Assembly (NCBI GenBank): GCA_020650975.1
Contig: JAIPMN010002654.1
Coordinates: 1 to 30,500, forward strand
Reading direction: 5' to 3'
DNA: 30,500 bases
DNA from: Apostichopus californicus
Lineage: Eukaryota; Echinodermata; Holothuroidea; Aspidochirotida; Stichopodidae
Part shown: positions 30,101 to 30,500 of the stretch, in pieces
Numbering within the stretch: position 1 is the first letter of the stretch
Layout: each line of letters begins with the position of its first letter
Made by a program: the position numbers and the translations under genes
The notes under the pieces: generated by a model
The model's database searches: none
Told to the model about the DNA's origin: nothing
What the model saw: the letters and a program-made list of their open reading frames with translations, nothing else

Positions 30101-30308
30101 ATTGCAAATTTCATTTCTTGATGACTCCCCCCACAACCCAGCCCCAGATAATAAAGTATCTAGCATTTAAAGAGAGGTGACGTACCGCCCACTGCTTAGA
30201 TCCAAATCCCCCTACTGCTGCTACCACACCTTCAGCCACAAACTGGAATACTTCCTCTCCGAGTCGAGTGTCACGATACAATGCCCTCAAGATGTTAAGA
30301 GCATGGAC
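17675..30308 (-). CDS. THADA: THADA orthologue, C-terminal 13 exons (5' part outside window)
   Basis: Thirteen minus-strand exons with GT/AG borders join into one open frame of 2427 nt (808 codons plus TAA). Every junction phase matches. The order of motifs follows vertebrate THADA: NILRALYRDTRLGE, then VRNSSTLLFSAL, MTGREFFSRFP, HPSLFPTL and YKTRCMAARAL. THADA is a very large helical-repeat (ARM/HEAT-like) protein of the DUF2428/Trm732 family. The yeast member works with Trm7 in 2'-O-methylation of tRNA position 32, human THADA is linked to FTSJ1 in the same reaction, and fly THADA binds SERCA and affects calcium and energy balance. Vertebrate THADA is about 1950 residues, so roughly the last 40 percent is here, starting near the end of the DUF2428 region. 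The span includes introns. Intron lengths run from 411 bp to about 2.4 kb, and two contain minisatellites built from exon edges. Confidence 0.93.
18980..19149 (-). CDS. THADA: THADA exon 12 of 13
   Basis: 170 bp, acceptor TTTTGTTTCAG|GGCAAG, donor AACAAA|GTGAGA, phase 1 to 0. It encodes DEYNPMMHCYLVIELAVHLF and LAQLCLWACGDVPSKSPG. Similarity to vertebrate THADA is modest here (helical segment before the last domain), but splice sites and phases fit. The following intron (18176-18979) contains a G-rich tract at about 18821-18841 and no gene. Confidence 0.88.
19418..19543 (-). CDS. THADA: THADA exon 11 of 13
   Basis: 126 bp, acceptor TTTTCTCAG|TGGATT, donor CCAAAG|GTAAAA, phase 1 to 1. It encodes DLNIRLWNLLLHILLRDELL then VQQVAVRGLQKIARHTG, a clear HEAT-like helix pair matching ELQDTLALWKCVLTLLQSEE and VRDAATETV in THADA. 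Confidence 0.93.
19863..20007 (-). CDS. THADA: THADA exon 10 of 13
   Basis: 145 bp, acceptor TTACACTTACAG|GGCACC, donor CCAG|GTATGG, phase 0 to 1. It encodes GTWDMLAEWTEFVESSY, then TELSMSVSAALSNFMLASCK, corresponding to the ELKQWVQLVILSCEDHLPTESRL region of THADA. The acceptor belongs to an 18-bp tandem duplication. The preceding intron (20008-22441) is the longest and carries several mobile-element pieces and the heat-shock type promoter. Confidence 0.92.
20010..20045 (-). repeat. 18-bp tandem duplication at a THADA splice acceptor
   Basis: Two perfect copies of an 18-bp unit (plus strand GTAAGTGTAACATATAAT) directly upstream of exon 10. In the gene sense each ends ACACTTAC, and only the copy touching the exon is followed by AG, so the duplication adds 3' splice-site upstream sequence without adding a second AG. 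Confidence 0.8.
20559..20704. repeat. 82-bp tandem duplication
   Basis: ATCCTGTTATCGCCATGTAT and the following TACATCAACTCCTATTAA occur twice, 82 bp apart, flanked by similar TAATAACTT/CAAAAAA words. Two copies with few differences, so a fairly recent duplication inside the THADA intron. Confidence 0.8.
21185..21255 (+). mobile_element. 3'-tail fragment of a retroelement (plus orientation)
   Basis: TTGTAAAGCGC, a spacer, then GTGCTATAAAA followed by a TTTATTTATTATTTTATTTATTT tract broken by single bases. The pattern AAAGCGC ... GCTATA ... TTATTATT is a very common tail of interspersed repeats in marine animals, probably of LINE or SINE origin. An ORF at 20884-21225 running into it is not recognisable. 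Confidence 0.5.
21265..21323 (-). mobile_element. Same tail in inverted orientation
   Basis: GCGCTTTACAA at 21313-21323 is the exact reverse complement of the 11-mer at 21185-21195, and AAATAAAATCTTATATAGCGC at 21273 onward is the matching GCTATATAAG/T-rich end (shown in part). Two copies therefore face each other tail to tail about 10 bp apart. The minus copy may continue in the sequence at 22281-22345. Confidence 0.5.
21706..21946 (+). promoter_or_regulatory. Heat-shock type promoter: HSE, CCAAT boxes, TATA
   Basis: A perfect four-unit heat-shock element, GAAcaTTCgaGAAggTTC, lies at 21706-21723; a two-unit GAAgtTTC follows at 21739-21746. Then come CCAAT (21779-21783), an inverted CCAAT (ATTGG, 21839-21843) and TATAAAG (21886-21892). 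An initiator-like TCACTT at 21915-21920 is at the right distance from the TATA box, inside two perfect 11-bp copies of GTCACTTCGTC (21914-21935) plus a degraded third. This is the architecture of animal Hsp70-type promoters bound by HSF and NF-Y. It lies in a THADA intron on the opposite strand. What it drives is unknown; a promoter carried by an LTR or other transposon is an alternative. Confidence 0.55.
21921..22256 (+). other. Leader-like region after the heat-shock type promoter
   Basis: From the presumed start site there is no ATG for about 275 nt, typical of a long leader. The first ATG, at 22191, opens only 21 codons (MSEEPGSSLYYTKTN...) before TAA at 22254. An overlapping 60-codon ORF at 22087-22269 has no ATG start. 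No HSP coding sequence follows. A donor-like TTTGTAAGAG at about 21998 leaves splicing possible. Confidence 0.3.
22281..22345 (-). repeat. Probable dispersed-repeat fragment
   Basis: The stretch with TTGAAAGAGATGCGTTTTC, AAGTGTGACTTGAAGGAGG and GTCCGTGATCATGCGAAG resembles the inner part of dispersed repeats that carry AGCGCTTTACAA ends in marine animals. If it belongs to the minus-oriented tail at 21265-21323, the promoter-bearing segment between them would be a later insertion. Recognition rests on memory of the repeat type, so confidence is low. Confidence 0.3.
22442..22505 (-). CDS. THADA: THADA exon 9 of 13 (short)
   Basis: 64 bp, acceptor TTTTTTTACAG|TGATG, donor ATAGAG|GTATTG, phase 2 to 0. 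It encodes DDICSPIISITGKLLLESGI, matching the SEIQSVALRLASKVISH helix of THADA. Read in any phase but 2 it hits a stop, which supports the exon 8 call. Confidence 0.88.
23318..23445 (-). CDS. THADA: THADA exon 8 of 13
   Basis: 128 bp, acceptor ACACCAACAG|GCCC, donor TTATAAG|GTAAAA, phase 0 to 2. It is too short and too diverged to stand out alone; I found it because exons 7 and 9 are out of phase without it. It encodes ALQVLADHFPIQEVTRHLS, then SRLAFFKNMLELANCHF, which fits the KILKILHCM to WTMDIASNE segment of THADA. Inserting it restores the frame exactly. The introns on either side (22506-23317 and 23446-24185) contain a C-rich tract at about 22785-22799 and a T-rich run at about 23823-23841. 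Confidence 0.85.
24186..24765 (-). CDS. THADA: THADA exon 7 of 13 (largest internal exon)
   Basis: 580 bp, acceptor TTGTTCAG|TCAAAAC, donor GGAAAG|GTAAGA, phase 2 to 0. It encodes 193 codons of alpha-helical repeat starting QNRCATTRAAFMQI (THADA: QNPCLVTRAVYIDI), through SPLYEVRLIGLNFILDEGI (THADA: FPEVRSLTLEALL), to ILVKLVAMVTGSEHNVTCLG. A run of Glu-, Lys- and Thr-rich residues between these is a probable loop. The intron before it (24766-25380) has no recognised content. Confidence 0.93.
25381..25496 (-). CDS. THADA: THADA exon 6 of 13
   Basis: 116 bp, acceptor TTGTCAACAG|GTCAAG, donor TTCTTG|GTGAGA, phase 0 to 2. It encodes VKNLIEAHVKKAGTISAI followed by a helical segment ending SYSWISS. 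It is less conserved, but frame and position fit. The intron before it (25497-26561) holds short TTG and AAC microsatellites (about 26080-26097 and 26400-26430) and AATATTAA-rich palindromic sequence at about 25755-25820. Confidence 0.85.
26562..26730 (-). CDS. THADA: THADA exon 5 of 13
   Basis: 169 bp, acceptor CCTTTCAATAG|T, donor CTAATG|GTGAGT, phase 2 to 0. It encodes CSQCAVYKTRCMAARALSSL through LPSTPQDCVNQNQLHGILLM, aligning with CGHSPVYHSREMAARAL and the following segment of THADA. A closer AG (GTTCACAG, 10 nt downstream) would shift the frame and lose the conserved Cys segment, so the upstream AG is chosen. Confidence 0.93.
27067..27733 (-). repeat. 31-bp minisatellite made of a THADA exon end plus splice donor
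   Basis: Twenty-one intronic units of 31-32 bp (plus-strand start TGGTATCATCTCTACATTAC) run without interruption into the 3' end of THADA exon 4, whose last 24 nt form the 22nd copy. In the gene sense each unit reads GAGATGATACCACTTGTC, ATCAG, GTAATG: the exon end, then the 5' splice site. About 20 of the 21 keep a GT at the donor position (the unit with CATTATCTAATG on the plus strand has lost it). There are no unique spacers, so it is not CRISPR-like. Confidence 0.95.
27710..27838 (-). CDS. THADA: THADA exon 4 of 13; 3' end seeds a minisatellite
   Basis: 129 bp, acceptor TTTCTTTACAG|T, donor CATCAG|GTAATG, phase 2 to 2. It contains HPSLFPTLIILSHLHPS and ends EMIPLVI plus a split codon, aligning with the HPS-F-LLLVLERLYPS segment of vertebrate THADA. 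Its last 24 nt and the donor are repeated 21 times in the following intron. The intron before the exon (27839-28803) has a poly-G tract at about 28299-28313 and a short CTATCTACTAT microsatellite at about 28465-28494. Confidence 0.92.
28804..28887 (-). CDS. THADA: THADA exon 3 of 13
   Basis: 84 bp, acceptor TATTTTACAG|T, donor TCTAG|GTACAG, phase 2 to 2. It encodes MTGREFFSRFPSLHAFLIKQ, nearly identical in its first part to vertebrate THADA. The intron before it (28888-29484) carries no recognised element. Confidence 0.95.
29485..29576 (-). CDS. THADA: THADA exon 2 of 13
   Basis: 92 bp, acceptor GATCACAG|GTTAG, donor AATTG|GTAAAT, phase 0 to 2. It encodes VRNSSTLLFSALVTRIFG and a charged tail NREKDELSKKN, matching THADA closely. 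The 609-bp intron before it (29577-30185) shows nothing beyond AT-rich sequence, including short ORFs that I reject. Confidence 0.93.
30186..30308 (-). CDS. THADA: THADA exon 1 of 13 in window
   Basis: 123 bp, phase 0 in and out, 41 codons from VHALNILRALYRD to SKQWA. The acceptor is TTTCTCTAG|GTCC and the donor GCG|GTACGT. This is the most recognisable THADA segment, at the end of the DUF2428 region. Its first 34 nt and the acceptor are copied in tandem upstream (see the 63-bp repeat). The donor could be read through for a few codons (AVRHL), but splicing at GTACGT gives the conserved AVRNSS with the next exon. Confidence 0.93.
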
Positions 30309-30500
30309 CTAGAGAAAGATGAAATAATTGAGAAATAGATACAATGCCCTCAAGATGTTAAGAGCATGGACCTAGAGAAAGATGAAACAAATGAGAAATA
30401 GATACAATGCCCTCAAGATGTTAAGAGCATGGACCTAGAGAAAGATGAAACAAATGAGAAATAGATACAATGCCCTCAAGATGTTAAGAGCATGGACCTA
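30275..30500 (-). repeat. 63-bp minisatellite made of a THADA splice acceptor plus exon start
   Basis: GATACAATG begins at 30275, 30338, 30401 and 30464, an exact 63-bp period, and the array runs off the window. Each unit holds, in the gene sense, TTTCATCTTTCTCTAG followed by the first 34 nt of the exon (GTCCATGCTCTTAAC...). The innermost copy is the real exon at 30186-30308. The spacer next to it differs slightly (GAAATAATTGAG against GAAACAAATGAG); the outer units are identical. Confidence 0.93.

Noticed and set aside
30178..30185. Read-through of THADA exon 1 past the donor (AVRHL)
   Set aside because: The bases GTACGT happen to encode VR like the next exon, but splicing there joins to VRNSS in the next exon and keeps the known THADA sequence; read-through would duplicate VR and lose the match.

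Overview
The window is nuclear DNA from an animal. It is AT-rich and sparsely coding. Its exons are bounded by GT/AG introns, it carries interspersed repeats and poly-G/poly-C tracts, and it holds recognisable animal genes (a WSCD-type sulfotransferase and THADA). A marine invertebrate fits best, perhaps an echinoderm or other non-vertebrate deuterostome, judging by the TAGGCCTA-rich stretch and the GTAAACATGATATCTC-type tandem repeat. That taxonomic guess is an inference of low to moderate strength.

Layout. (1) At 254-615 (+) lies the last coding exon of a WSCD-like (sialate O-sulfotransferase family) gene whose body is left of the window. (2) From 616 to 8883 there is no gene I can support. 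This stretch holds a tRNA-headed SINE-like element with a second headless copy, a degenerate CCCATCC repeat, a TAGGCCTA patch and a GACTTGAGTC patch. (3) At 8944-10626 (+) a 560-residue protein is encoded in one exon, with a spliced 5' leader and an 8-codon upstream ORF. I do not recognise the protein; it looks nuclear (basic patches, two SUMO-type motifs, an alpha-helical C-terminal half). (4) From 10627 to 17674 lie a long probable 3'UTR, intergenic DNA and a 745-bp element with 10-bp perfect terminal inverted repeats around a 248-bp tandem repeat. (5) From 17675 to 30308 (-) lie the last 13 coding exons of a THADA orthologue (DUF2428/Trm732 family). All junction phases close, giving 808 codons plus a stop. 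The 5' part of the gene is beyond the right edge. The two plus-strand genes and THADA therefore converge.

The most unusual observations are in the THADA gene. Two minisatellites are made of copies of an exon edge together with its splice site. One is a 31-bp array of 21 intronic copies of the donor end of the exon at 27710-27838. The other is a 63-bp array of the acceptor end of the exon at 30186-30308. They create roughly 20 extra 5' splice-site-like sequences and at least three extra 3' splice sites. In both arrays, using any wrong copy brings in an immediate in-frame stop. A small 18-bp duplication abuts a third splice acceptor. Separately, in a THADA intron and on the opposite strand, there is a perfect four-unit heat-shock element followed by two CCAAT boxes, a TATA box and an ATG-free leader: a stress-type promoter with no recognisable coding sequence behind it.
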